From: Herbaspirillum sp. DW155
Lineage (GTDB): Bacteria; Pseudomonadota; Gammaproteobacteria; Burkholderiales; Burkholderiaceae_D
NCBI RefSeq assembly: GCF_037076565.1
Contig: NZ_AP029028.1
Location: 496,001 to 560,000 of the forward strand
Direction: 5' to 3'
Length of the DNA stretch: 64,000 nucleotides
The position numbers and the translations under genes are program-made. Below the pieces are notes generated by a model that was not told the DNA's origin, did no database searches, and saw only the letters and a program-made list of their open reading frames with translations. This document shows, piece by piece, positions 33,479 through 44,856 of this stretch. Positions within the stretch are counted from its first letter, which is position 1; each line of letters starts with the position of its first letter.

Positions 33479-35960
33479 ACAATTGAGCAGGCGTGCTTCC
33501 GATTCGCCATTGAAATCCCGGCTTCTGCTGGTGCTGGTGGTGTTGCTGTTTTGTTCGGGTCTCTGGGGCACCCGTAGCCAGGGCTGGTGGCCTGGGCATC
33601 TGTGGATGCCTGCGAGTGCGGGCTCGTCGTTCTTTACCTGCGTCGCTGGCGTCCTGGTGGTCTCGCTGGTCTGTCTTGCCCTGAGGGTGCCATTGTTGCT
33701 GCTGTTGCTGGTACCCGTGGCCATGTTTGCCGGCGTGCGCGGCATTGGGCCGGTCATCGCAGTGTTGTGGTACTGGGGCTGTGCGGCAGTGATCGGAAGG
33801 TGGCTGCTTGCGCGTGTGACGGTTGTTTCGGGAACGGTCTGGAATGTCAGGAATGCGACTGCCGGTTTTGTCGTGAGCGGTTCATTGACCGCTGTGCTGG
33901 CCCATTTCCCCATCATGACTCCATTTCTGGTGTCTGGCCTGATCTCCGGTGCTGCGCTGCTGGCCGGCTGGCGTTTGCGGCGGGCTGACCCTCTGGTTTT
34001 TGATTCCTTCGGCATTACCCACCTTTTGAAGTGGCGTCGACGAGGTGCAGCGGAGGTCGTGTTGCTTTCGCTGATATGCGTGGGCATATCCATCCTGCTC
34101 TTTGTAACGATGCTGCCCGAGATCGGCCACGATGCGGTGACCATGCATCTTGCGATCCTTGCCCGCATACTGGAATTGAGGTCCTGGCCCTTCGACGTGA
34201 AGCAGTTCATCTGGGCGGTGATGCCGCTGGGAGCAAACTGGCTGATGCTTCCTCCGTATTTTCTCGCCGGAGAACATGCTGCGAGATTGATGAGCACCTC
34301 GTTTCTCATGGCCACTGCCTGGGTGTGCTATCGAATGCTTCAGGACAGAGTGGAGAAGCCCCTGGCGCTGGCGGCGCCCGTGCTGCTGTTTACGCTTCCC
34401 CTGAGCTTTACTGTTTCGGCGTCGACCTTCGTCGAGCCGATCATCGCTTTCCTGTTCCTGATCTGCCTGGCAGAGGTAACAGGTACTTCGGAACAGCAGA
34501 AGGGGAGCTGGATCGTACTCGGCGCATTCGCCGGTTATCTCTGCGCCAGCAAGCTGCTTGGTGCGCCGCTGTTGCCCATATTGTTGCTGGCGGTGTGTAT
34601 TCGCTCCTGGCAGGGCAAGTTCGAGCGACCCAGCATCGGCGTGGTCACCACGGCGGTTCTGGTATGCATGGTCATCGCCATGCAGCCCTATCTCGTTGCG
34701 TATCTGAAAACGGGGAACCCGCTGTTCCCATTCTATAACTCCGTTTTCAGGTCGCCTGATTTCATCACGGGAAGTGTTTTCGAGAATGGCAGAAACTTCG
34801 CCAATCCGGCCTATCTGCATCCGCTTAGTTTCAAGATGTTCTGGGATTCCAGCATCCGCTCGCATTCATATGGCGAATTCGCCGGTAATGGCGCACTGGG
34901 CATCACCTTGTTGGTGCTGATTCCGCTGGCGGCCATTGGCGCAGTGTTGTACCGGAAGTGGTGGGTGTGCGCAGGCATGTTGGCCAGTTTGGCATATTGC
35001 ACGCTGGTATTCGAGTCGCAAGCCTACCTGCGCTATGTGTATCAGGTCATACCGTGGTTTATCGTCTTCGGTGTATGGGCACTTTCGCGACTTCCATTGG
35101 CACGGTTCACTGCGGTCTTGCTGGTGTTTCTGCTGAGCATTGTGGGTGTCGCCCGATATCCTGTGGCGTTCTGGCCGCTGGCCCAGTTTTCACCTGAGCT
35201 TCTCTACGACGGTGACGCACACAAGCGCCTGCTTGAAAAGGATCTTCCTGTAGCGCTCGTTGGTGACCTCATACGGAACATGGAGTCCCTGAGGGATAAA
35301 AAAATATTGATCATGGGGCTCAATCCGCCTTATGCCCACTACCCGCTGAACACCATCGGATTTTCGTGGCATTTCTGGTCGTTCTTTTATCCGGTCAGCA
35401 AAGGCGCATTGATCGAGAATCAGATACGTGATTACGGCGTGGAGCTTGTCGTTACCCCCGCGACCGATAACTTCCTTTATGGCGAATCGGTATTTGCCCA
35501 CTCGAAAGAATTGTTTACGACATTCGGCGTACGCGTCGCAGAAGTCGACACCACCGGCTTTTTCCCACTGGAAAAGATCAAGGGGACGGATCTGCGGCAG
35601 CCCGACCCGGCATGGCAACTCAATGGTGCCCCGGTATCGCCGGAAGGCGTGGCGGTCACCGTGTCTCATCCGATCATGCAACTGATTACCGTGCCCCCGA
35701 TGGCCATTGTGCGAGGTGAGATCGAGATGGTCGTCTCCTGTAAACCAGGTGGTTTTTTCCGTTCCCAGATTAATTGGCAGGACGCCGCACAAAAAATGGT
35801 GGCCACAGACATCCAGATACATAAATGTCAGGGTAATAACACTATAATCAAAAGACTTGTGCAGGTGCCGGCGGGTGTCAGTGCCGGAGTGGTTTATGGC
35901 AGTTCTCAGGACGAAAACATAGTCATCATCCAAAAAATTTCCCTCCGCACATCGCGGTGA
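33471..35960 (+). CDS. Large polytopic membrane protein, probable GT-C-type glycosyltransferase
   Basis: The 829-residue protein has about twelve membrane segments over residues 18-590 and a soluble C-terminal part of about 240 residues, presumably periplasmic. The first large loop contains EIGHDAVTMHLAILARIL; the acidic-plus-His pattern D-A-x-x-M-H after the early helices is like polyprenyl-sugar dependent GT-C enzymes. It starts 8 bases inside the GMC gene. It fits as the periplasmic transferase using the lipid-linked sugar made by the upstream genes. The family is not certain. Confidence 0.7.
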   Translation: MIEQLSRRASDSPLKSRLLLVLVVLLFCSGLWGTRSQGWWPGHLWMPASAGSSFFTCVAGVLVVSLVCLALRVPLLLLLLVPVAMFAGVRGIGPVIAVLWYWGCAAVIGRWLLARVTVVSGTVWNVRNATAGFVVSGSLTAVLAHFPIMTPFLVSGLISGAALLAGWRLRRADPLVFDSFGITHLLKWRRRGAAEVVLLSLICVGISILLFVTMLPEIGHDAVTMHLAILARILELRSWPFDVKQFIWAVMPLGANWLMLPPYFLAGEHAARLMSTSFLMATAWVCYRMLQDRVEKPLALAAPVLLFTLPLSFTVSASTFVEPIIAFLFLICLAEVTGTSEQQKGSWIVLGAFAGYLCASKLLGAPLLPILLLAVCIRSWQGKFERPSIGVVTTAVLVCMVIAMQPYLVAYLKTGNPLFPFYNSVFRSPDFITGSVFENGRNFANPAYLHPLSFKMFWDSSIRSHSYGEFAGNGALGITLLVLIPLAAIGAVLYRKWWVCAGMLASLAYCTLVFESQAYLRYVYQVIPWFIVFGVWALSRLPLARFTAVLLVFLLSIVGVARYPVAFWPLAQFSPELLYDGDAHKRLLEKDLPVALVGDLIRNMESLRDKKILIMGLNPPYAHYPLNTIGFSWHFWSFFYPVSKGALIENQIRDYGVELVVTPATDNFLYGESVFAHSKELFTTFGVRVAEVDTTGFFPLEKIKGTDLRQPDPAWQLNGAPVSPEGVAVTVSHPIMQLITVPPMAIVRGEIEMVVSCKPGGFFRSQINWQDAAQKMVATDIQIHKCQGNNTIIKRLVQVPAGVSAGVVYGSSQDENIVIIQKISLRTSR

Positions 35961-35963
35961 TAG

Positions 35964-37887
<1,924 letters not shown>

Positions 37888-37888
<1 letters not shown>

Positions 37889-38910
37889 TGCAGTCGATAT
37901 CGCATTCAAACTTCGGTGACATTGCTGGTCAGGCCTTGAGCTGCGGCATCGTCATGTGCACGTGCAACGGCATGCCCTATCTTGCGCAGCAACTTGACAG
38001 CTTGTTGCAGCAAGATACGTTGCCGGACCAGATCGCCATCTTCGATGACGCCTCCGATGACGGTACATGGGAATATGTGCAGCAATGGGCAGCGAATCAG
38101 CAGATCCCGCTCAGATTGCGGCGCAACGAGTCGAGGTTGGGCGTCGTCCGCAATTTTGAAGCAGCGGTTCAGGCTGTCGATACCGATATCGTGTTCTTGT
38201 GCGATCAGGATGACATATGGTTGCCATTCAAGTTGCGGTTGCTGCGCGAGCATTTCGAAAAAGATCCCGCTCTCACGCTGGTTCATACCGATGCCCGGTT
38301 GGTCGATTCCGGTGGTCATGACATGCAAGCCTCGCTGTTCCAGTCGCTGGGCGTCAGCTCGCAAGAGCGGGCCTGGATCGAGCAGGGCCGCGCCCTCGAT
38401 GTACTGTGCCGGCGCAATATCGTCACCGGTGCCACGGCGGCGTTTCGCCGGGAGCTGCTGGATGTGGCGTTGCCGTTTGCACCGGGGTGGGTCCACGATG
38501 AATGGCTTGCGGCGCTGGCCGCCGCCACCGGCAAGCTCAAGCTTGAAGAGCGCAGTACGATCTTGTATCGCCAGCATGGCCGCAACGCCATCGGCATGGA
38601 AGCGCCGGGAGTGTCCAGGCTGATCAAGCGACTCAAGTTCATTCTGAATTTGCCGCGCGGAAAATATCAGGCGCAGCGTCTGATGCGGGTGGAGCAACTG
38701 CGCGCTCGCCTGGATAAGGTCGGTGGGTGGCCTGCGGACTTGGCCGACATGCTGCAGGACTGGTTCAGCTTCGTCCAGTTTGGCGCCACGCTACCCGACA
38801 ACGCGGTCCTCCGCATGGTCGCAGTGCTCAGGCGCGCCGTGCTCACTGGTCACTATCGGCGTTTCGGGCGCGGAAGCGCCAGCGCGCTGCGTGACATCAT
38901 CAAGCGTTAA
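37888..38910 (+). CDS. GT2 family glycosyltransferase (rhamnosyltransferase-like)
   Basis: This 340-residue protein has a GT2 domain starting at CGIVMCTCNGMPYLAQQLDSL, with IAIFDDASDDGT, FLCDQDDIW (the DxD region with the CDQDD pattern of rhamnosyl transferases such as RfbN/WbbL relatives) and HDEWLA. No membrane segment stands out. The ATG at 37888 overlaps the rmd stop, which supports use of GDP-D-rhamnose or another rhamnose donor. Confidence 0.86.
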
Positions 38911-38943
38911 GCAGTATCCAGTCAGCCAATAGCGATCCTTGTC

Positions 38944-39723
38944 ATGAGTCAGCCTCTCGTCTCCATCTCCGTGGTCAGCCACGGCCACCGCAGCCACGTC
39001 GTCCTGTTGCTGGCGGACCTGGTGGCGCTGGGCCGTACGGATATTGAACTGATCCTGACGCTGAATCTGCCGGAAGACTTCAAGGATGTGCTGGAACATC
39101 TGCCATTCCCGGTCAAGACCATCGTCAATGCTATCCCCAAGGGGTTTGGCGCCAACCATAACGCCGCCTTCGAACACGCCAGCGGAGAGTGGTTTGTGGT
39201 CCTCAACCCCGATATCCGTCTGCCGGCCGATCCCTTTGACGTGCTGCTCGATACCGCACGCAGGCAGCCGCCCGCTATCGTCGCGCCCCTGATCGTCAAT
39301 GACCAGCGGCAAGAAGAGGACAGTGCCCGGCATTTTCCGACCCTGGCGCTGGTATTCAAGCGTTACCTTGCGCGCAGGCTGGGGATATCGTTGGCCAATG
39401 ACGTTATTCGGGTGGAGGGCGATGTTGCCTATCCCGACTGGGTGGCAGGCATGTTTCTTGTGTTGCCGCGGACGTTGTTCGAGCGTATGGGTGGTTTCGA
39501 CCTGGGTTATCACCTGTATTACGAAGACGTCGATCTGTGTGCCCGCGCACGTCTTGCCGGATATGAGGTCAGGGTGGCAAGGTCGGTTGCAGTCATTCAC
39601 AACGCCCAGCGGGCAAGCCACCGCAAGTTGCGTTTCCTGGCCTGGCACGTCGGAAGCGCACTGCGTTTCTTCAGTTCCTCGACCTATCGGGCGATATGTC
39701 GAGGTGCCAAGGCTGGCCATTGA
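38944..39723 (+). CDS. GT2 family glycosyltransferase (WbbL/rhamnosyltransferase-like)
   Basis: The 259-residue GT2 enzyme has VSISVVSHGH at the N-terminus, GFGANHNAAFEHASGEWF, LNPDIRL (donor-metal motif), WVAGMFLVLPRTLFERMGGFD and YYEDVDLCARARLAG, the pattern of dTDP-rhamnose rhamnosyltransferases like WbbL. It is the last gene of the + strand block; the next gene is convergent, 24 bases away. Acceptor unknown. Confidence 0.88.
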   Translation: MSQPLVSISVVSHGHRSHVVLLLADLVALGRTDIELILTLNLPEDFKDVLEHLPFPVKTIVNAIPKGFGANHNAAFEHASGEWFVVLNPDIRLPADPFDVLLDTARRQPPAIVAPLIVNDQRQEEDSARHFPTLALVFKRYLARRLGISLANDVIRVEGDVAYPDWVAGMFLVLPRTLFERMGGFDLGYHLYYEDVDLCARARLAGYEVRVARSVAVIHNAQRASHRKLRFLAWHVGSALRFFSSSTYRAICRGAKAGH

Positions 39724-39747
39724 AGTAGATCATCCGCCGGGATCGCC

Positions 39748-40659
39748 TCAGTTCGATCTGCTCTCGTAGCGCACACGCTGCCGGGCGACAGTGTGCTCAA
39801 GGCCTTCGCGTAGCGGCATGCGCGGCGACCAGCCCAGTGCGCGCATCTTCGTCAGGTCGGCACACGAATGCATCACCTCGGTCGGAGAGGTTGGCCGCGC
39901 GCCGAAGTCGAGCACGGTGCTTGAGCCGACGATGGCGTGGACCGATTCAACCAGGGATCTGACCGAAATTGTCTCTCCGGAACCAACGGCCACATCGTGG
40001 TAGCCGACCGGACCCAGTTTGTCGCTCATCCTGACGAGCGTCAGGTAGGCCGAAACAACGTCCTCGATGTAGATAAAGTCACGTTGCTGAGTGCCGGCGG
40101 TCAGTTCGAGCCGCGGCAGGTTATCGACACATGCCTTGATGATGTATTCGACGAACTTGATCACATCGTCGCCGGGGCCGTACATGTGTTCCAGTAAAAC
40201 GTCGATGAACATGATGCTGTTGGCCTCAGCCAGAGTGCGACCCCATTCGGAAAACTGTGCCTTCGATCGGGTATAGGTGTTGGTCGCCTTCGGTAGCGAA
40301 GTGGCCGTATTGATGAAGCACCCCACCTTCGCGCTGATGGCAGCTTCCAGAATCTTGAGGCCGAACAGGAGATTGGCCTCGACAGCTGCTGAAACCCTCT
40401 CGCCCTGGCGGCAATAATTGCCAACGGTATTGATCACCACACTCCCGCCCTCGAAGAATGTGGCCAGATCCGCAGCCGATGCGGTGTCGATATCGAGCCA
40501 GGTGATCTGGCCGGCGATATCGGAAACACGATCCATGTTCGAGGCCTGGCGCCGTATTCCCTTTACCTGGTATCCGGCATCAAGCAATCCTCGGGCAAGC
40601 CAGGACCCGAGGAAGCCATTGACCCCGGTCAGGATGACGGTGGGGCGCCCTTCAATCAA
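39748..40659 (-). CDS. CDP-3,6-dideoxyhexose synthase (RfbJ/RfbS-like SDR reductase/epimerase)
   Basis: This 303-residue SDR has [19 protein letters not shown], a [16 protein letters not shown] strand with catalytic Tyr and Lys, and a C-terminal sugar-binding part. It directly follows rfbH with an 8-base overlap, the place of the last enzyme of the abequose/paratose pathways, so it is expected to reduce CDP-4-keto-3,6-dideoxyglucose. Whether the product is abequose, paratose or another isomer cannot be read from the sequence. The start is TTG at 40659. Confidence 0.82.
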   Translation of the reverse strand: MIEGRPTVILTGVNGFLGSWLARGLLDAGYQVKGIRRQASNMDRVSDIAGQITWLDIDTASAADLATFFEGGSVVINTVGNYCRQGERVSAAVEANLLFGLKILEAAISAKVGCFINTATSLPKATNTYTRSKAQFSEWGRTLAEANSIMFIDVLLEHMYGPGDDVIKFVEYIIKACVDNLPRLELTAGTQQRDFIYIEDVVSAYLTLVRMSDKLGPVGYHDVAVGSGETISVRSLVESVHAIVGSSTVLDFGARPTSPTEVMHSCADLTKMRALGWSPRMPLREGLEHTVARQRVRYESRSN

Positions 40660-41968
40660 AATTCAGACCCAGGTACGTTTTGATTCTGTCGGCAGCATAT
40701 TCCATCATCTCCTTGGTGAGAGATGGCTGCACACCGATCCAGAACGTATTGTTCATCACCCAGTCGGTATTTTTAAGATCACCGCTGACACGATACTGAG
40801 CATTGGCCATGTAGGGCTGGCGAACCAAATTGCCGGCGAACAAGAGGCGGGTGCCCACTTTGTTCTGATCCAGATAGGTCAGCAGATCCAGCCGCGTCAC
40901 GGGGCAGTTTTCTTTTAACGTGATGGGGAAGCCGAACCATGATGGGTCGGAATTGGGAGTGGCTTCCGGCAAGGTCAGAAACTCTTCGCAGGGTGCCAGC
41001 AGCTCTTTGAGGAAGGCGAAGTTGTCTTTTCGCGCCTGGATGAACTCTGGCGCCTTCTCGAGCTGAGCCAGGCCGCACGCGGCTTGCATGTCGGTAATCT
41101 TGAGGTTGTAGCCGAGGTGCGAGTACGTGTATTTGTGATCGTAGCCCTCGGGCAGGTCGCCCAGTTTCCAGCAGAAGCGTTTGCCGCAGGTATTGTCTTT
41201 CCCCGGCGGGCAGTAACAATCACGGCCCCAGTCACGGAACGATTCAGCAATCTGCTTCAATTCGTAGTTATTGGTGAATACGGCGCCGCCTTCGCCCATC
41301 GTAATATGGTGCGCGGGATAGAAGCTGAGCGTACCGATATCGCCAAAGGTGCCGACCATCTTGCCATCATAGGTCGTGCCCAAGGCATCGCAGCAATCCT
41401 CCACCAGCCAGAGATTGTATTTTTTGCAGATGGCAGTGACGGCAGCAAGATTGAAAGGATTACCCAGCGAATGCGCGAGCATGATCGCTTTCGTCTTGGG
41501 GCTGATCGCAGCTTCGATCTTCGACGCATCGATATTGTGGTTGTTTTCTTCGATGTCCACGAAGACCGGAATGGCACCGAATTGCAGGATCGGGTTGACC
41601 GTGGTCGGGAAGCCGGCGGCAACGCCGATCACCTCATCGCCTTTTTTGATGGCGCGCTCACCCAGTTTGGGGGAGGTGAGTGTGGAGAATGCAATCAGGT
41701 TGGCGGACGAGCCCGAGTTCACCGTAATGGCGTGCTCTACGCCGATAAACGCAGCCAGTTTCTTTTCAAATTGCTCATTGAAGCGTCCGGTGGTCAGCCA
41801 GCAATCCAGTGATGCTTCCGTCATCAACACCATCTCTTCAGGACCGACCTTCTTGCCTGACGGAGGAACCACGGTGACTCCCGGGAAAAACGTCTTCGGT
41901 GCACTGTCGAGTTCACCATATTGTTTTACCAGGTCCAGAATCTGCTGTTTAAGTTGCTCTTTGTTCAT
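40652..41968 (-). CDS. rfbH: CDP-4-dehydro-6-deoxyglucose 3-dehydratase (E1, PMP and [2Fe-2S])
   Basis: RfbH (438 residues) removes the C3 hydroxyl with PMP and an iron-sulfur cluster. The PLP-binding Lys of aminotransferases is replaced by H220 in [15 protein letters not shown], and the cluster ligands C193, C251, C253 and C261 have exactly the C-X57-C-X1-C-X7-C spacing known for E1. A separate ferredoxin-reductase-type E3 (AscD/DdhD) is not in the window and must come from elsewhere. The ATG at 41968 is chosen to match the family start; the longer frame to 42007 is unconserved. Confidence 0.95.
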   Translation of the reverse strand: MNKEQLKQQILDLVKQYGELDSAPKTFFPGVTVVPPSGKKVGPEEMVLMTEASLDCWLTTGRFNEQFEKKLAAFIGVEHAITVNSGSSANLIAFSTLTSPKLGERAIKKGDEVIGVAAGFPTTVNPILQFGAIPVFVDIEENNHNIDASKIEAAISPKTKAIMLAHSLGNPFNLAAVTAICKKYNLWLVEDCCDALGTTYDGKMVGTFGDIGTLSFYPAHHITMGEGGAVFTNNYELKQIAESFRDWGRDCYCPPGKDNTCGKRFCWKLGDLPEGYDHKYTYSHLGYNLKITDMQAACGLAQLEKAPEFIQARKDNFAFLKELLAPCEEFLTLPEATPNSDPSWFGFPITLKENCPVTRLDLLTYLDQNKVGTRLLFAGNLVRQPYMANAQYRVSGDLKNTDWVMNNTFWIGVQPSLTKEMMEYAADRIKTYLGLNFD

Positions 41969-41987
41969 GATGTAATCGTCAGTCCAA

Positions 41988-43061
41988 TTATTGTGTCCAG
42001 CGCTCATAGGCTGTGATCTGATTCAGGGTAAGGGCACGCATGTCCTCATGCGCGCGGAAGGCTTTCCCCCAATCAACGATAGTTTGCAGCGTATGCTCCA
42101 GTTTCCAGCGAGGCTGCCAGCCCAAGAGGGCGCCGGCTTTGGAAATGTCGAGCTTCAGGTAATTGGCCTCATGGGGCTGTGGACGAGCGTCCAGCGCCCA
42201 ATTTGCGCCCTCGCCCCAGTACTCGGTCAGCTTCTCCACGAGCCATTGCACCGGTCGCGCATCTTCGTCGCGCGGGCCGAAGTTCCATCCCTGTGCAAAC
42301 TGTGCACCTTCCTCGACCAGCTTTTCGGCCAATGTCAGATATCCGGACAGCGGTTCCAGCACATGTTGCCACGGCCGTATCGCATGCGGGTTGCGGATTT
42401 GCACAGAACGCTTTTCAACAATGGCTTGCATGATATCGGGTATCAGACGGTCCAGCGCCCAATCACCGCCGCCGATGACATTGCCGGCCCGTGCCGATGC
42501 CAGGGCAACTCCATGCTCGTCGTATCGGGCCGGGTTGAAATAGGAGTTCCGATACGCGGCCGTGACCAACTCGGAGCAGCCCTTGCTGTTGCTGTAGGGA
42601 TCGTAGCCACCCATCGGTTCATTTTCCCGATACGACCACAGCCACTCCTTGTTCTCATAACATTTGTCCGTCGTCACGTTGACAATGGCGCGTACGGAGG
42701 AAACCTGCCGGATGGCTTCGAACAGATAGACCGGTCCCATGACGTTGGTCAGATAGGTCTCGACCGGATTGTCGTACGAATATCTCACCAGGGGCTGGGC
42801 GGCCATATGAATGACAACTTCTGGTTGAGCTTTCTGGATGGCGGCATTCAAGGCCACGGGATCCTGGACGTTGCCGATGATGGAGGTCATCCCGTCCGCA
42901 ACCCTGGCGGTTTCAAACAAGCTCGGCTGGGTCGGCGGCGGCAGCGCGTAGCCGGTCACCTCAGCCTGCATGCTTTGCAGCCACAAACACAGCCAGCTGC
43001 CTTTGAAGCCGGTATGCCCGGTGACAAAGACGCGTCGGTTCTTCCAAAATGCTCTATTCAT
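41988..43061 (-). CDS. rfbG: CDP-glucose 4,6-dehydratase
   Basis: RfbG turns CDP-glucose into CDP-4-keto-6-deoxyglucose. The 357-residue SDR has [47 protein letters not shown] and [11 protein letters not shown] with the catalytic Tyr and Lys. It lies between rfbF (9 bases away) and rfbH on the same strand. Confidence 0.96.
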   Translation of the reverse strand: MNRAFWKNRRVFVTGHTGFKGSWLCLWLQSMQAEVTGYALPPPTQPSLFETARVADGMTSIIGNVQDPVALNAAIQKAQPEVVIHMAAQPLVRYSYDNPVETYLTNVMGPVYLFEAIRQVSSVRAIVNVTTDKCYENKEWLWSYRENEPMGGYDPYSNSKGCSELVTAAYRNSYFNPARYDEHGVALASARAGNVIGGGDWALDRLIPDIMQAIVEKRSVQIRNPHAIRPWQHVLEPLSGYLTLAEKLVEEGAQFAQGWNFGPRDEDARPVQWLVEKLTEYWGEGANWALDARPQPHEANYLKLDISKAGALLGWQPRWKLEHTLQTIVDWGKAFRAHEDMRALTLNQITAYERWTQ

Positions 43062-43070
43062 GGTCTGGCC

Positions 43071-43847
43071 TCAAGTCCACGATTTCCAGGGCGCTTTGCC
43101 GGCTGCCCACAATTCTTCCAGCAGGTTCTTGTCGCGCAGGGTATCCATGGGCTGCCAGAAACCGTGATGCTGGTAGGCGACCAGTTCATTGGCCGCGGCG
43201 AGGCGTTCCAGAGGCTCTTTTTCCCATGTCGTGGTGTCATCGGCAACCAGATCGATGACCGACGGCGACAGTACGAAGAAGCCGCCATTGATCATCGCGC
43301 CGTCGCCCTTGGGCTTTTCGTTGAACATGGCGACATGATGGTTTTCCGCAATGTTGAGCGCCCCGAAGCGGCCCGGAGGAGACGCGGCAGTCAGCGTGGC
43401 CTTCTTCCCGTGGGCCTGATGGAACTTGATGAGGCTCGAAATATCGACGTCGCTCAGCCCGTCACCATAGGTGAAGCAAAACGCTTCTTCGTCCTGGATA
43501 TAGCGCTTCACACGCGCCAGGCGACCGCCCGTCATGGTGCCCTCGCCGGTGTCGACCAGCGTGACTTTCCATGGCTCTGCATATTGCTGGTGCACTTGCA
43601 TTTTGTTGTTTTGCATGTCGAAGGTGACATCGGACATGTGCAAGAAGTAATTCGCAAAGTACTCCTTGATGACGTAGCCCTTGTACCCACAGCAAATGAT
43701 GAAGTCATTGACGCCATGTGATGAGTACATCTTCATGATGTGCCAGAGTATCGGCTTGCCGCCGATTTCGACCATCGGTTTGGGACGTGAGCTTGTTTCT
43801 TCCGAGATGCGCGTGCCAAGACCGCCGGCTAAGATCACTGCTTTCAT
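43071..43847 (-). CDS. rfbF: Glucose-1-phosphate cytidylyltransferase
   Basis: RfbF makes CDP-glucose from CTP and glucose-1-phosphate and opens the CDP-dideoxyhexose branch. Its 258 residues include [22 protein letters not shown] cut to the usual start motif (AGGLGTR...RPKPM), [32 protein letters not shown] and a final [11 protein letters not shown], all typical. It starts 61 bases after the gtrB-like gene. Confidence 0.96.
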   Translation of the reverse strand: MKAVILAGGLGTRISEETSSRPKPMVEIGGKPILWHIMKMYSSHGVNDFIICCGYKGYVIKEYFANYFLHMSDVTFDMQNNKMQVHQQYAEPWKVTLVDTGEGTMTGGRLARVKRYIQDEEAFCFTYGDGLSDVDISSLIKFHQAHGKKATLTAASPPGRFGALNIAENHHVAMFNEKPKGDGAMINGGFFVLSPSVIDLVADDTTTWEKEPLERLAAANELVAYQHHGFWQPMDTLRDKNLLEELWAAGKAPWKSWT

Positions 43848-43908
43848 GACTGAAGACTTTCAGAATAATTGACTGGTGGTGTGTATCGTAACGGGAAAGA
43901 ACCGGTTG

Positions 43909-44856
43909 TCAGTTCGCTTTGTCAGCGCGATCACTGTCGTACAGGATGATCGCAGGTTCTTGCGTGCTGCGCGCAAGATACAAGCGGCCCAGATATTCGC
44001 CGAAGATCCCGAGGATGAGGAAATTGAAGCTGAAGAGGGTCAGCGTCAGAACCAGTAACGCCGCAATGCCGTTGGAGAACTGGATCTGAAGGTAGAACTT
44101 GGCGAACAGAAAATAAAGCGAAGAAAGCATCGACAGTACGAACAGCGACAGGCCGATGGCTACCGATATCCGTAGCGGCGTGATCGTGCCACTCAACAGG
44201 CCGTCTCTCGCGTAATTGAGATAGCCGAAGAAATTGAATTTTGACGTGCCGAATTTCCGATTGACACGGGCGTAGGGCACGCCTATCGAGTTGTACGCGA
44301 CCCGTGATAACAAGCCGGGCAGGTAGCTGTCGAAGTTGTTGTTTCTGCGCATGACGTCGATGATCTCGTTATCGAGGAACCATGCGCCGCTTTCGACCAG
44401 CACCGGATTGGGATTGACCATCCGTTCGATTTTCTTGTAGGCCTTGCGGAACCAGGACAGCAAGCGCACTTCCTGCCGTGATGCGCGGATGCCATAGACG
44501 AATGAATATCCCTGCTCCCACAGCGCGATGTACTTGTCGAGAAGTTCGGGCGGGTCTTGCAGGTCGCAATCGAACACGGCCAGCGCATCGCATTTGCTGT
44601 TGAGGATGCCGGTATAGATGGACTTCATCACGCCGTAGTTCTTTGCGTATCCCAAGACCCGGACATCACCTCGCGTCGCTGCCACTTCTTTCAGGATCGA
44701 AAGCGTGTCGTCGGTCGAACAGTTGTCGGCGAAGTAGAACGTGAATTTATATTTTTCCGAATATTTGCCAATGATCCGATCAAACTCGGAAATGAAAAAA
44801 TGAATGTTCTCCGATTCGTTATAGACCGGACACAGGATATTGATCTCTTTCATCAT
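43909..44856 (-). CDS. gtrB: GtrB-like GT2: polyprenyl-phosphate glycosyltransferase with two membrane helices
   Basis: This roughly 315-residue protein has ILCPVYNESENI, FADNCSTDDT, VFDCDLQDPPE and the R-K-x-G-x-S-K like NRKFGTSKFNFFGYL followed by two membrane helices (about 230-260 and 265-300), the layout of GtrB and DPM1-like enzymes. It would load a sugar onto undecaprenyl phosphate for the GtrA-like flippase and the membrane transferase upstream. The start is one of two adjacent ATG codons at 44856/44853, overlapping the upstream stop. Confidence 0.9.
   Translation of the reverse strand: MMKEINILCPVYNESENIHFFISEFDRIIGKYSEKYKFTFYFADNCSTDDTLSILKEVAATRGDVRVLGYAKNYGVMKSIYTGILNSKCDALAVFDCDLQDPPELLDKYIALWEQGYSFVYGIRASRQEVRLLSWFRKAYKKIERMVNPNPVLVESGAWFLDNEIIDVMRRNNNFDSYLPGLLSRVAYNSIGVPYARVNRKFGTSKFNFFGYLNYARDGLLSGTITPLRISVAIGLSLFVLSMLSSLYFLFAKFYLQIQFSNGIAALLVLTLTLFSFNFLILGIFGEYLGRLYLARSTQEPAIILYDSDRADKAN

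Noticed and set aside
40652..41968. Reading rfbH as an ordinary sugar aminotransferase (DegT/DnrJ)
   Set aside because: The PLP Lys is replaced by H220 and the four Fe-S Cys are present in E1 spacing, so it is a 3-dehydratase.
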